A stretch of 64,000 bases of DNA, taken from positions 52,682 through 116,681 of the forward strand of contig NZ_BCQS01000028.1 of assembly GCF_001552195.1 (NCBI RefSeq), read 5' to 3'. Made by a program: the position numbers and the translations under genes. This stretch comes from Actinomadura latina NBRC 106108. Lineage in GTDB: Bacteria; Actinomycetota; Actinomycetes; Streptosporangiales; Streptosporangiaceae. Below, one piece after another: positions 8,990 through 17,873 of the stretch (position 1 is its first letter; each line of letters starts with the position of its first letter). The notes below the pieces were generated by a model. That model did not search any database. It was not told where the DNA came from and saw nothing but the letters and a program-made list of their open reading frames with translations.

Positions 8990-9604
8990 TCAGGCGTGCT
9001 TGAAGCGGCGCAAGGGGAGTTCCAGGGGCAGGAAGCCGTCCTTGCCGCGGTCGGCTATGCCGCGGCCGAACATGTGCGCCTCGGCGAGCGCGAGGCCGAA
9101 GTCCTCGGGGTCGAACGGGAGCGGGACGTCCGGCGCGCCCGCGTCGATGGCGCGCCAGAACGGCCGCTCGGCGGGCAGCCGGTCGCCCTGGTCGACGACG
9201 ACGCCGTCCTCGGCGGTGACGAACACGTCGCGGAGCAGCTCGCCGGACTCGTACCAGCGGAACCAGCAGCCCCGGATCACGTTGTGCAGGACGAGGACGC
9301 CGCAGTGCGAGCCCGGCAGCGCCGCCGCGGCGGTGTCGGCGATCCGGCGGGCGTCGTCGTCGAGGCAGAACAGCCGCCGGTCGCACAGCAGCAGCGCCCG
9401 CTCGAACGCCCCGACGAACAGCTCGTCCTCGTACGGCCAGAGCGCGAAGTCCAGGACCGTGTCACCGGTCTCGGTCAGGGTGTCCGCCGGGTAGAGGCCG
9501 CGCGCGATGGCCGCCGCGGCGTCCGGGTCGGGCACCAGGCCCGGCCGGAACACCTCGGTGGGTTCACCCGCGCTCGCGCACGCCAGCGCGACCGACCAAG
9601 CCAT
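8990..9604 (-). CDS. Uncharacterised protein, DUF6928-like
   Basis: A 204-residue protein of unknown function lying between pdxS and pdxT. The layout, an N-terminal beta strand, a segment ARGLYPADTL, then YEDELFVGAFERALLLCDRRL, reminds me of the actinobacterial DUF6928 family, but this is from memory and uncertain. No signal peptide, membrane segment or catalytic motif is evident. The start at ATG 9602-9604 was chosen because GGAGGGGAG lies just upstream; an in-frame ATG 13 codons earlier has no such site. It may share the pdxS transcript: the gap to pdxS is about 90 bases. Confidence 0.75.
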   Translation of the reverse strand: MAWSVALACASAGEPTEVFRPGLVPDPDAAAAIARGLYPADTLTETGDTVLDFALWPYEDELFVGAFERALLLCDRRLFCLDDDARRIADTAAAALPGSHCGVLVLHNVIRGCWFRWYESGELLRDVFVTAEDGVVVDQGDRLPAERPFWRAIDAGAPDVPLPFDPEDFGLALAEAHMFGRGIADRGKDGFLPLELPLRRFKHA

Positions 9605-9697
9605 GCTCTCCCCTCCCGCGGCCGGACACCGCCCTCCGGCCACGCCGTCAGGTTAACCCTGTCGGGCCGCGGTGTGGAGCCCCGGGTCCCCGATCGC

Positions 9698-10615
9698 CTA
9701 CCAGCCGCGGCCCGCGAACCTCTGGTCCTCGCCGAGGGAGGCGGCGCTGATGCCGACCATCGCCTCGCCGAGCCCGCGGGACACCTTGGCGATCACGTCC
9801 GGGTCGTCGTGGAAGGTGGTGGCCTTCACGATGGCCTCGGCGCGCTGCGCCGGGTTGCCGGACTTGAAGATCCCCGAGCCGACGAAGACGCCCTCGGCGC
9901 CGAGCTGCATCATCATCGCGGCGTCGGCGGGGGTGGCGATGCCGCCTGCGGTGAACAGCACGACGGGCAGCTTGCCGGCCTTCGCGACCTCCTTGACCAG
10001 CTCGTAGGGGGCCTGGAGCTCCTTGGCTGCGACGAACAGCTCGTCCTCGGGCAGCGACTGGAGGCGGCGGATCTCCTGCCGGATCCGCCGCATGTGGGTG
10101 GTCGCGTTGGACACGTCGCCGGTGCCGGCCTCGCCCTTGGAGCGGATCATCGCGGCGCCCTCGGTGATGCGGCGCAGCGCCTCCCCGAGGCTGGTCGCGC
10201 CGCACACGAACGGGACGGTGAACGCCCACTTGTCGATGTGGTTCTCGTAGTCGGCCGGGGTGAGCACCTCGGACTCGTCGACGTAGTCGACGCCGAGGGC
10301 CTGCAGCACCCGCGCCTCGACGAAGTGGCCGATGCGGGCCTTGGCCATGACCGGGATGGAGACCGCGGCGATGATCCCGTCGATCATGTCGGGGTCGCTC
10401 ATCCGGGAGATGCCGCCCTCGGCGCGGATGTCGGCCGGCACCCGCTCCAGGGCCATGACGGCGACGGCGCCGGCGTCTTCGGCGATCTTCGCCTGATCGG
10501 GCGTGACGACGTCCATGATCACGCCGCCCTTGAGCATCTCCGCCATGCCGCGCTTGACGCGGGCGGTCCCGGTCTCGGGCGCGGCGTTGTCAGTGGCGGG
10601 AGTGGAAGTGGACAC
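9698..10615 (-). CDS. pdxS: Pyridoxal 5'-phosphate synthase lyase subunit PdxS
   Basis: TIM-barrel subunit that makes PLP from ribose 5-phosphate, glyceraldehyde 3-phosphate and the ammonia supplied by PdxT. The conserved starts VKRGMAEMLKGGVIMDVV, AVAVMALERVPADIR and IPVMAKARIGHFVEA (with an active-site lysine) and the phosphate-binding GGIATPADAA are all present. I prefer GTG 10613-10615 (305 residues) because GAGGA lies 6 bases before it; the ATG two codons upstream (10619-10621) directly abuts that site. Same strand as pdxT but separated by one gene. Confidence 0.97.
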   Translation of the reverse strand: MSTSTPATDNAAPETGTARVKRGMAEMLKGGVIMDVVTPDQAKIAEDAGAVAVMALERVPADIRAEGGISRMSDPDMIDGIIAAVSIPVMAKARIGHFVEARVLQALGVDYVDESEVLTPADYENHIDKWAFTVPFVCGATSLGEALRRITEGAAMIRSKGEAGTGDVSNATTHMRRIRQEIRRLQSLPEDELFVAAKELQAPYELVKEVAKAGKLPVVLFTAGGIATPADAAMMMQLGAEGVFVGSGIFKSGNPAQRAEAIVKATTFHDDPDVIAKVSRGLGEAMVGISAASLGEDQRFAGRGW

Positions 10616-10653
10616 GGGCATTCCTCACGTGGACGGACGACAAATCACTTTCC

Positions 10654-10683
10654 ATGATATTGCCTGCTCGTGCGACTGTTCGA
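10654..10683 (-). promoter_or_regulatory. Possible pdxS promoter
   Basis: Reading the minus strand, TCGAAC (10678-10683) and TATCAT (10654-10659) are separated by 18 bases and lie about 40 bases before the pdxS start. This fits a housekeeping-type promoter only approximately at the -35. No PdxR-type activator gene is present nearby. Confidence 0.35.
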
Positions 10684-10754
10684 CCCGGCAGAGTGTCACC
10701 GCACACGTCCCGCCGCTTACGGAGTGACCGCACACGGCCCGTCCGGGGAGGCGG

Positions 10755-11792
10755 TCAAGGCGTGTAGGGCTTGCCGTCGTTGACGAGCAGCACCCAGACC
10801 TGGCCCGGCGCGAACGTCATCGGCTTGCCGTCGGCGGTGGTGAAAGTCGTCCCCTTGCCCTCGGACGGCCGCGACCACTTGGCCTTGTAGGACTTGCCGT
10901 CCCGCAGGACGACGGCTCGCCCGGTCCCGGTGGTGTGGATCAGCGGCGTGTAGCTGCCGAGGAAGTCGTGGAACTTCGACCGGGTGGTCTTGGCGTACTG
11001 GACGACGACGGTCCTGCCGCCCAGCCGCCCGCCCTCGGCGGCGCGGTCGGGGCGCCCGCCCCAGCTGGCCAGCCACCGCTTCTCCTTGGCCGACCAGGTG
11101 AAGCCCATGGTCGCGGCGGGCCAGCGGGCGGTGAACGACTTGGCGGGCTTGCCGCCCTCGGGGGCGTCCCCGAACCGGAATCCGATGTCGCGCGGCTTCG
11201 CGGCCTTCGGCGCCCGCTTGAGCAGGTCCTTCGGGGTCGCGTACAGGTTGTAGGGGATGCGCTTGGCGCTGGACCGGAAGTAGGCGCCGCCCGCCTTCTC
11301 CTGGGAGAGGTCGTACACCGGCGCCTTGCGGACGTACTTCTTCATCTTGCTCTGGACGCCGGAGAACGCGAACGCGGGCCGGCCGAACTGGGGCAGGATG
11401 TGCAGGTCGGAGATGCGGGCGCTGCGGACGGGCCCGACCTTCCCCGGCAGCTTGGACGAGTAGACCGCCATCAGCCGCGTCTCGCCGCCCTCGACCTGCT
11501 CGACGTAGACGATGTCGGCGGCCTTCACCCCGCTCTGCGGCAGCGCCGGCGCGGTGTTCTCGATCTTGACGGCCAGGACCGGGTTGTCCAGCCCCTTCGT
11601 GCCGCCGTTGAACGGGTGCGTCGCCGGCTCGGGCGTCCCGCTCGGCGCCGGCGCGCCCGTGCTGCTCGGCGGCGGCGCGCTCGTCCGGCCGCCGCCGTCC
11701 GAGCAGGCCGCCAGGGCGGCGGCACCGAGGACGAGGGCGCCGAGCCCCGCGGCCGCGCGGCCCCGGACGGCGGTGTCCCATGCGGATCGCAC
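10755..11792 (-). CDS. DUF3048 (YerB-like) domain lipoprotein
   Basis: Predicted secreted lipoprotein of 345 residues. The N-terminus has a basic stretch, a hydrophobic core (GLGALVLGAAALAACS) and a lipobox LAAC, followed by a Ser/Pro/Gly-rich linker. The rest matches DUF3048: the conserved LAVKIENTAPALPQSG, the YVEQVEGGETRLMAVY and GPVRSARISDL blocks in the first half, and a C-terminal half with PLIHTTGTGRAVVLRDGK. The family's function is unknown; a cell-wall role is often suggested. The GTG start 11790-11792 has GGGAGG 8 bases upstream. The gene stands alone between pdxS and the LemA-like gene. Confidence 0.88.
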   Translation of the reverse strand: MRSAWDTAVRGRAAAGLGALVLGAAALAACSDGGGRTSAPPPSSTGAPAPSGTPEPATHPFNGGTKGLDNPVLAVKIENTAPALPQSGVKAADIVYVEQVEGGETRLMAVYSSKLPGKVGPVRSARISDLHILPQFGRPAFAFSGVQSKMKKYVRKAPVYDLSQEKAGGAYFRSSAKRIPYNLYATPKDLLKRAPKAAKPRDIGFRFGDAPEGGKPAKSFTARWPAATMGFTWSAKEKRWLASWGGRPDRAAEGGRLGGRTVVVQYAKTTRSKFHDFLGSYTPLIHTTGTGRAVVLRDGKSYKAKWSRPSEGKGTTFTTADGKPMTFAPGQVWVLLVNDGKPYTP

Positions 11793-11901
11793 GATGTACC
11801 CCTCCCTTGGACGGTCTGCCAGAGAGTAGCGAACGTGATCGGATGTGCTCGCCCGTCCAGCGGTACGGCCCCGGACCCCGGCTGTGGTCAACCACGCCCG
11901 G

Positions 11902-12444
11902 TCAGATCCGGGGCGGGTCGTCATCGATCTCGAAGAAGTCCGGCAGCGGGGCGCGCCCGGCGAGCGGCAGGACGCGGATGAGCAGCTTGCGGCGCGCGAT
12001 GCGGGCCTGGGAGACGGCGTCGTTGTAGAAGTTGCGGGCGTAGGCGACCTTCGCGGCGGCGGAGGACAGCTCGTCCAGGACCTCCGCGCCGTCGCCCGCG
12101 CCGCGCGCGGTGATGGTGCCGACGAACTCGGGCTGGTCGACGACCGCGCGCAGCGCCCGGGACAGGTCGCTCTCGGCGAACTCGCGGCGCTCGGCGTCGG
12201 CGGTGCGCGCCTCGTGCGCGGCGGTCGCCAGCACCAGGCTGGTGGCCGGGTCCAGCAGCCGGGACGCGGCCAGCTCCAGCGCGGCGGCGGCCCGCCGGAC
12301 GAGCGCGGCGTCCAGCGCGGCGCGGGCGGTCTCGACGCGGACGTGCAGCCGGTCGAGCCGGGTGGCGCGCCACGACACGTACACGCCGCCCAGGAAGACG
12401 ACGGCGATCCAGAACAGGACGTCGATGATCCAGTCGTAGGACAT
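11902..12444 (-). CDS. LemA-like membrane protein
   Basis: A 180-residue protein with one N-terminal membrane helix (IIDVLFWIAVVFLGGVYVSW) and a long helical cytoplasmic or external part. The motif KVAYARNFYNDAVSQ resembles the signature of the LemA family. LemA proteins are widespread and of unknown biochemical role. GGAG lies 8 bases before the ATG at 12442-12444. The gene follows pimA by 11 bases in the same orientation, so it is probably the last gene of the pgsA-patA-pimA operon; I know of no proven role in PIM synthesis. Confidence 0.7.
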   Translation of the reverse strand: MSYDWIIDVLFWIAVVFLGGVYVSWRATRLDRLHVRVETARAALDAALVRRAAAALELAASRLLDPATSLVLATAAHEARTADAERREFAESDLSRALRAVVDQPEFVGTITARGAGDGAEVLDELSSAAAKVAYARNFYNDAVSQARIARRKLLIRVLPLAGRAPLPDFFEIDDDPPRI

Positions 12445-12455
12445 CCGGAGCGCTC

Positions 12456-13613
12456 CTACAGCCCGAGGCCGGACTCGACGACGCGGGCGCCGCCGTCCGT
12501 GACCGTCTCGTACACCCTCAGCACGTCGCGGGCGACGGCCGACCAGTCGTAGGCGCGGACGGCCGCGCGGGCCTCCGCGGACAGCTGCTTGCGCCGCGCC
12601 GGGTCGTCCAGCAGGTCCCCGGCCGCCGCCGCGAGCGCCGCGTGGTCGCCGGCCGGGAACAGCGCCCCGGCCCGGCCGCCGAGCAGCACCCGGTCGAACG
12701 CCTCGATGTCGCTGGCGAGGATCGGGGCGCCCGCCGACATCGCCTCGGCCAGCACGATGCCGAAGCTCTCGCCGCCGAGGTTCGGCGCGACGAAGACGTC
12801 CACCGAGTGGTAGGCGCGGACCTTGTCCTCCTCGCTGACCAGGCCGAGGACGACGACGCGGTCGCGCAGCCCGGGCGAGACCCGGGCGATCACGTCGTCG
12901 GCGTCGCCGGGCCCGGCGAGCAGCAGCCGCAGCCCGGGCCGGCGGCGGCCGAGGATCTCGAAGGCGCGCAGCAGCACGGGCAGGCCCTTGCGCGGCTCGT
13001 CCATCCGGCCGAGGAACCCGAGCGCCTCCCCGTCGCCGGGCGGCGCCTCGGCGCGGCCGCGCCACCCGGGCAGCGGCTCGGCCATCGCGTACCGCTCGGT
13101 CGCGACGCCGTTCGGGATGAGCACGGCGTCGCCGCCGAGGTGCTCGACGAGCGTGGTGCGGGCTGCCTCCGACACCGCGATCCGGCCGGTGATCTTCTCC
13201 AGGGCGCTCTGCAGGATCGGCGCGGTCACCGACACCACCCGCGACTTCTCGTAGGACGCGTGGAAGGTGCCGACGATGGGGCCGTCGGCCGCCCAGCAGG
13301 CCAGCAGGCCGAGGGAGGGCGCGGCGGGCTCGTGGACGTGCAGGACGTCGAAGCCGCCCTCGTGGATCCAGCGCCGGACGCGGCCGGCCGACAGGAACCC
13401 GAACGCCAGCCTGGCCACGGAGCCGTTGTAGGGGACGGGGACGGCGCGCCCGGCGGACACGGCGTAGGGCGGCAGCTCGGCGTCGTCGTCGGCCGGCGTG
13501 ATCACCGACACGTCGTGGCCGAGCCCGATCAGCGCCTCGGCGAGGTCGCCGATGTGCTGCTGCACGCCGCCCGGGACGTTCCACGTGTACGGGCAGACGA
13601 TTCCGATCCTCAT
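12456..13613 (-). CDS. pimA: Phosphatidylinositol alpha-mannosyltransferase PimA
   Basis: GT4 glycosyltransferase that transfers the first mannose from GDP-mannose to phosphatidylinositol on the inner face of the membrane. It has 385 residues. Seen are the start MRIGIVCPYTWNVPGGVQQH with its Gly-Gly loop, the acceptor-side EPAAPSLG, LGFLGRMDEPRKGLP near the domain junction, and the GT4 nucleotide-sugar motif ESFGIVLAEAMSAGAPI with its E-x7-E pair. Its neighbours patA and pgsA support this specific assignment over other GT4 enzymes. The start lies 10 bases after the patA stop. Confidence 0.94.
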   Translation of the reverse strand: MRIGIVCPYTWNVPGGVQQHIGDLAEALIGLGHDVSVITPADDDAELPPYAVSAGRAVPVPYNGSVARLAFGFLSAGRVRRWIHEGGFDVLHVHEPAAPSLGLLACWAADGPIVGTFHASYEKSRVVSVTAPILQSALEKITGRIAVSEAARTTLVEHLGGDAVLIPNGVATERYAMAEPLPGWRGRAEAPPGDGEALGFLGRMDEPRKGLPVLLRAFEILGRRRPGLRLLLAGPGDADDVIARVSPGLRDRVVVLGLVSEEDKVRAYHSVDVFVAPNLGGESFGIVLAEAMSAGAPILASDIEAFDRVLLGGRAGALFPAGDHAALAAAAGDLLDDPARRKQLSAEARAAVRAYDWSAVARDVLRVYETVTDGGARVVESGLGL

Positions 13614-13623
13614 CGGGCGGCTC

Positions 13624-14565
13624 TCATCCGCTGCCGCCCGCCGGGCCGTCCGCCAGGTCGTCCAGCCAGACCTTCTGCAGCATGTGCCAGTCCTCGGGGT
13701 GCGCGGCGATGCCCTCCTCGAACACGCGCGCGAGCTGCTGGGTCATGGCCTGGATCTTCTCCTGTCTGCCGCCGTCGTCCGGGACCGGGACCTCTTCGTG
13801 GACGCGGGCCGCCCAGTACTCGCCCTCGTACCAGAGTGTCACGGGGATGAGGGCGGCGCCGGTCTGCATCGCGAGCGCGGCGGAAACGGCCGGCATCCGG
13901 GCGGTGGCGCCGAAGAACTCGACGTCGACGCCGCTCTCGGTCAGGTCGCGGTCGACGACGAGGCACACCGGGCGCCCGGCGCGGAGCCGCTGCGCCATCC
14001 GCCCGTAGGCGGAGGCGCCCCGGTGCGCGAGCACCTCCATGCCGAGGCTCTCGCGGAACTCCACGAACCGGTCGAACAGCGACGCCGGCTCCAGCCGCTC
14101 GGCGACGGTGGTGAACGGGTAGCCGCAGTGCACCAGCCACGCGCCGGCGTGCTCGTAGTTGCCCATGTGCGGCAGGGCGAGGATGACGCCGCGGCCCGAG
14201 TCGAGGTTGCTGAAGATCTTCTTCTCGCCGGTGACGCGCATCCGGCCGAGGATCCGCTCCCGGTCGTACTCGGGCAGCCGGAACACCTCCAGCCAGTAGC
14301 GCAGGTAGGAGCGCAGCACCTTCTTGCTGAGGATGCGGACCTCGTCGTCGACCGCGTCCTTGCCGAGGACGCGGCACAGGTTCCGCTCCAGCTGCCGCAC
14401 CCCGGAGCCGTACCGGTGCCAGGTGCGGTCGGCGATGGCGGCGAAGGCCAGCCGCGCCATGCTCTCCGGCATCTTGCGGACGACCGTCCAGCCCAGGGCG
14501 TAGACGGCGTCGGTCACCTCATCGCGGAGCGACGGCGCGTCGTCTCCGCGGCGGGGCGTCGTCAT
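13624..14565 (-). CDS. patA: Phosphatidylinositol mannoside acyltransferase
   Basis: HtrB/LpxL-type acyltransferase of 313 residues that acylates the mannose of PIMs using acyl-CoA at the membrane. The family motif H-x4-E appears as LPHMGNYEHAGAW, and DRDLTESGVDVEFFG resembles the lipid-binding block of lauroyl/PIM acyltransferases. There is an N-terminal amphipathic/hydrophobic helix. ATG 14563-14565 overlaps the pgsA stop as ATGA, and GGCGGAG lies 8 bases upstream. The position between pgsA and pimA is as in mycobacteria. Confidence 0.93.
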   Translation of the reverse strand: MTTPRRGDDAPSLRDEVTDAVYALGWTVVRKMPESMARLAFAAIADRTWHRYGSGVRQLERNLCRVLGKDAVDDEVRILSKKVLRSYLRYWLEVFRLPEYDRERILGRMRVTGEKKIFSNLDSGRGVILALPHMGNYEHAGAWLVHCGYPFTTVAERLEPASLFDRFVEFRESLGMEVLAHRGASAYGRMAQRLRAGRPVCLVVDRDLTESGVDVEFFGATARMPAVSAALAMQTGAALIPVTLWYEGEYWAARVHEEVPVPDDGGRQEKIQAMTQQLARVFEEGIAAHPEDWHMLQKVWLDDLADGPAGGSG

Positions 14566-15215
14566 GGCCGCGGCTCCGCCGTCCTCTCCTGCGCCCGGTC
14601 GCCGCTCGCCTCGCCCGCTCCCTCCCTGGCCTGCGCGTACACGGTGGCGAACCGCTGCCCGACGGTGACGGTGCTGAGCGCGGTGAGCGCCCACAGGGCG
14701 ATGGCGAGGATGTAGGGGACGCCGAGGCCGTCGAGCCCGGCGGCGACCAGCGCGACGATGAGGCGCTCCGCCCGCTCGGCGATGCCCACGTTGCAGGTGA
14801 AGCCGAGCCCCTCGGCGCGGGCCTTGGCGTACGACACCACGACGCCGGCGACCAGGCAGTACAGCGCGACGCCGGCGAGCGGCTCCTGGCCGCCCCGGTA
14901 GAGGCCGATCGTCAGCCCGGTGAAGATCGCGGCATCGGCGACCCGGTCCATGGTGGAGTCCAGGAAGGCGCCGAACCTGGAGATCTTGCCGGTGACCCGG
15001 GCGACCGCGCCGTCCAGCATGTCGAACAGCACGAACGCGGTGATGACCATCGTGCCCCAGAAGAACTCGCCGCGGGGGAAGAGGACGAGCGCGCCGGCGG
15101 CGACGCCGGCCGTGCCGATGACGGTGATGGCGTTGGGGGAGACTCCGGTCCGCGCGACCGCCTTTCCGACGGGGGTGAGGACGCGCCCCAGCGCGGGCCT
15201 GATCTTGTTGAGCAT
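14562..15215 (-). CDS. pgsA: Phosphatidylinositol phosphate synthase (CDP-alcohol phosphatidyltransferase)
   Basis: Integral membrane enzyme that joins CDP-diacylglycerol and inositol phosphate, the first committed step to phosphatidylinositol and PIMs. The 217 residues contain the CDP-alcohol phosphotransferase signature D-G-x2-A-R-x8-G-x3-D-x3-D, seen as DMLDGAVARVTGKISRFGAF followed by LDSTMDRVAD, and about six membrane helices. The N-terminus contains GVSPNAITVIG. It is the first gene of the PIM operon and is divergent from the EF-G2 gene across a 433-base gap. Confidence 0.94.
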   Translation of the reverse strand: MLNKIRPALGRVLTPVGKAVARTGVSPNAITVIGTAGVAAGALVLFPRGEFFWGTMVITAFVLFDMLDGAVARVTGKISRFGAFLDSTMDRVADAAIFTGLTIGLYRGGQEPLAGVALYCLVAGVVVSYAKARAEGLGFTCNVGIAERAERLIVALVAAGLDGLGVPYILAIALWALTALSTVTVGQRFATVYAQAREGAGEASGDRAQERTAEPRP

Positions 15216-15648
15216 CGCCGTCCGTTCTCGTGTCGGTCCCCTGCCCGGGCACCGGGCGCGCCCATCGTAGTGCGGCCGCGGCGCGGGCGCGCTCGGCGCC
15301 GGGTTTGGGAGCTTCGCGGCCCGGACAGATCACGGTTGAACGCCATTCACCCCTTGTGGTCCCGGCCATCACGGGAAAAGGTGGTGAGCACGAGTGTGAC
15401 GCCGGTCACGCACGTCAGGAGTGGTGGGCCGAGCGCCGCACTCGGACGTCAGGCCCGGGCCGCGGCGGCCCGGGCGCGCACTACGTCCGAGGAGGTAGTC
15501 GTGACTCCGCTCTCCCCGCGTGCGAGGGGAGCTTCCAACCCCAAGGTTGCGGTCCGGCTCGAACCGGTCTCGGAGAGACGCGGAGAGTTGAGGGCGAGCC
15601 ACGCACCGCAACGATGATCAAAGCGATTTCTCATCGCTAGGAGGCATC
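15216..15648. other. Intergenic region between pgsA and the EF-G2 gene
   Basis: This 433-base gap separates divergent genes. The part near pgsA shows nothing I can name. The part near the EF-G2 gene contains a small possible reading frame (15501-15617), a hairpin CTCCCC-N8-GGGGAG inside it, and a second hairpin GCGAT-TTCTC-ATCGC immediately before the Shine-Dalgarno of the EF-G2 gene. Promoters in both directions must lie here, but I cannot place them with confidence. Confidence 0.6.
15501..15617 (+). CDS. Possible 38-codon leader reading frame upstream of the EF-G2 gene
   Basis: A GTG codon at 15501 is preceded by GAGGAGG with 5 bases of spacing, one of the best Shine-Dalgarno sites in the window. 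It opens a frame of 38 codons ending 31 bases before the EF-G2 start. The product is basic, with no recognisable domain. Its first codons cover a hairpin (CTCCCC/GGGGAG, loop of 8). It could be a translated leader that senses translation, or a chance frame; codon choice alone does not settle it. Confidence 0.35.
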   Translation: MTPLSPRARGASNPKVAVRLEPVSERRGELRASHAPQR

Positions 15649-17814
15649 ATGGCGGACAAGCACAACCCGGGAGCCCCCGGCAGGGCACCGGAGGCCGGCG
15701 GGTGCGACAGGGTGCGCAATGTCGCGCTGGTCGGCCATTCCGGGGCCGGCAAGACCACGCTCGTGGAGGCGCTGCTCGCCGCGACGGGCACCGTGCAGCG
15801 GGCGGGGAAGGTCGAGGACGGCACCACGGTCAGCGACTTCGACGAGGTGGAGGTGCGCCAGCAGCGCTCGGTGAACCTCTCGCTCGCGCCGCTGATGCAC
15901 GGGGACGTCAAGGTCAATCTCATCGACACGCCCGGCTACGCCGACTTCGTCGGCGACCTGCGGGCCGGGCTCCGTGCCGCCGACGCGGCGCTGTTCGTGA
16001 TCTCCGCGGTGGACGGCATCGACGGCCTCACCCGGATGCTGTGGGAGGAGTGCGCGGCGGTGCAGATGCCCCGCGCGGTCGTCATCACCAAGATCGACCA
16101 GCAGCGCGGCGACTACGACGACGTCGTGCTGACCTGCCAGGACGTGTTCGGCGAGGGCGTCGCACCGCTGTACTTCCCCGCGGCCGGGGAGGACGGGCTG
16201 AAGGGCCTGGTCGGGCTGCTGTCGCAGCGCTGCCTCGACTACTCCACCGGCGGCCGCACCGAATGCGACCCCGACCCCGCGTACCTGGAGCAGATCGCCG
16301 AGCAGCGCGCGGCGCTGATCGAGGGGATCATCCAGGAGAGCGAGGACGAGACCCTCATGGACAGGTACCTGTCCGGCGAGGACATCGACGTGAAGGCGCT
16401 CATCGAGGACCTGGAGACCGCGGTGGCACGCGGCAGCTTCTATCCCGTCCTCGCCACCTCGGTGCCGCACGGTGACCACCCCGGCCCGGTCGTCGGGATG
16501 CTGGAACTGCTGGAGGTCATCACCCAGGCGTTCCCCTCGCCCCTCGAACACGGCATCCCCCCGGTGACGCCGGTGAGCGGCGGGCCGCCGAAGGAGATCT
16601 CCTGCGACCCGGCGGGCCCGCTGGTCGCCGAGGTCGTCAAGACCACGTCCGACCCGTACGTGGGGCGGATCTCGCTGGTCCGGGTGTTCTCCGGGACGCT
16701 GCGCCCCGACACCACGGTGCACGTGTCCGGGCACGGCATGGCCGACCGCGGGCACGAGGACCACGACCTCGACGAGCGGGTCGGCGCGCTGACCTCCCCG
16801 CTGGGCAAGGCGCAGCGGACCATGGCGTCCTGCGGCGCGGGCGACATCTGCGCGGTGGCGAAGCTGAGCCGCGCCGAGACGGGCGACACCCTGTCCGACC
16901 CCGGTACGCCGATGGTGATGGCGCCCTGGTCGATGCCCGACCCGCTGCTGCCCGTCGCGATCCGGGCGAGGTCCAAGGCCGACGACGACAAGCTCAGCCA
17001 GTCGCTCGGCCGGCTCGTCGCCGAGGACCCGACGCTGCGGCTGGAGAACAACGCCGAGACGCGGCAGCTGGTGCTGTGGTGCATGGGCGAGGCCCACGCC
17101 GACGTGCTCATCGACCGGCTCAAGGCCCGGTACGGCGTCGAGGTCGACCGGGTCGACCTGCGCGTCCCGCTGCGGGAGACGTTCGGCGGGACGGCCAGGG
17201 GCCTCGGCCGGCACGTCAAGCAGAGCGGCGGGCACGGCCAGTACGGCATCTGCCACATCGACGTGGAGCCGCTGCCGTCCGGCGAGGGCTTCGAGTTCGT
17301 CGACAAGATCGTCGGCGGGGTGGTGCCGCGGCAGTTCATCCCGTCGGTCGAGAAGGGCGTCCGGCAGCAGATGGAGCGCGGCGTGTCCGCCGGGTACCCG
17401 CTGGTCGACATCAAGGTCACCCTGCACGACGGCAAGGCGCACTCGGTCGACTCGTCCGACATGGCGTTCCAGGCCGCGGGGGCGCTCGCCCTCAAGGACG
17501 CGGCGAGCCAGGTGCCGGTCCTGCTGCTGGAACCGGTCGACGAGGTCGCCGTGCTGATCGCCGACGAGTACGTGGGGCCGATCATGTCCGACCTCACCTC
17601 GCGGCGCGGCCGGGTCCTCGGCTCCCAGGCGGTGCCCGGCGGCCGCACCATGATCAAGGCCGAGGTGCCGCAGCTGGAGATCGTGCGGTACGCGATCGAC
17701 CTGCGGTCGATGTCGCAGGGCACCGGCACGTTCAGCCGCACGTTCCTGCGCTACGAGCCGCTCCCGACGCACCTGGCCGACAAGGTCGCCGCCGAGTCCC
17801 GGGACGGCGGGTAG
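15649..17814 (+). CDS. Elongation factor G-like protein EF-G2
   Basis: Translational GTPase paralogous to EF-G, 721 residues. G1 GHSGAGKTT at 29-37, G3 DTPGYADF at 93-100 and G4 TKID at 147-150 are intact, and domains II-V follow (domain IV with GRHVKQSGGHGQYGICHIDV, domain V with GRVLGSQAVPGG). In the G2/switch region the EF-G consensus RGITI is replaced by QQRSVNLSL, as in the actinobacterial EF-G2 class, which is thought to bind GTP without supporting normal translocation. TAGGAGG lies 4 bases before the ATG. It is followed by a strong terminator. Confidence 0.93.
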   Translation: MADKHNPGAPGRAPEAGGCDRVRNVALVGHSGAGKTTLVEALLAATGTVQRAGKVEDGTTVSDFDEVEVRQQRSVNLSLAPLMHGDVKVNLIDTPGYADFVGDLRAGLRAADAALFVISAVDGIDGLTRMLWEECAAVQMPRAVVITKIDQQRGDYDDVVLTCQDVFGEGVAPLYFPAAGEDGLKGLVGLLSQRCLDYSTGGRTECDPDPAYLEQIAEQRAALIEGIIQESEDETLMDRYLSGEDIDVKALIEDLETAVARGSFYPVLATSVPHGDHPGPVVGMLELLEVITQAFPSPLEHGIPPVTPVSGGPPKEISCDPAGPLVAEVVKTTSDPYVGRISLVRVFSGTLRPDTTVHVSGHGMADRGHEDHDLDERVGALTSPLGKAQRTMASCGAGDICAVAKLSRAETGDTLSDPGTPMVMAPWSMPDPLLPVAIRARSKADDDKLSQSLGRLVAEDPTLRLENNAETRQLVLWCMGEAHADVLIDRLKARYGVEVDRVDLRVPLRETFGGTARGLGRHVKQSGGHGQYGICHIDVEPLPSGEGFEFVDKIVGGVVPRQFIPSVEKGVRQQMERGVSAGYPLVDIKVTLHDGKAHSVDSSDMAFQAAGALALKDAASQVPVLLLEPVDEVAVLIADEYVGPIMSDLTSRRGRVLGSQAVPGGRTMIKAEVPQLEIVRYAIDLRSMSQGTGTFSRTFLRYEPLPTHLADKVAAESRDGG

Positions 17815-17831
17815 CCGCACCGCGTCCCCGA

Positions 17832-17860
17832 AGCCCCGCCCGCGCCCGCCGGGCGGGGCT
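17832..17860 (+). terminator. Terminator hairpin after the EF-G2 gene
   Basis: AGCCCCGCCCG and CGGGCGGGGCT form a perfect 11-bp stem with a 7-base loop, 17 bases past the stop codon. There is no T-tract. The -10-like hexamer of the next gene begins two bases further on. Confidence 0.7.
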
Positions 17861-17861
17861 C

Positions 17862-17867
17862 TAGGCT
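17862..17867 (+). promoter_or_regulatory. Candidate -10 element (TAGGCT) for a leaderless transcript
   Basis: TAGGCT matches TAnnnT and ends 6 bases before the GTG of the next gene, which has no Shine-Dalgarno. This spacing would put the transcription start at or next to the start codon. No clear -35 is visible. Confidence 0.4.
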
Positions 17868-17873
17868 TGCCGC

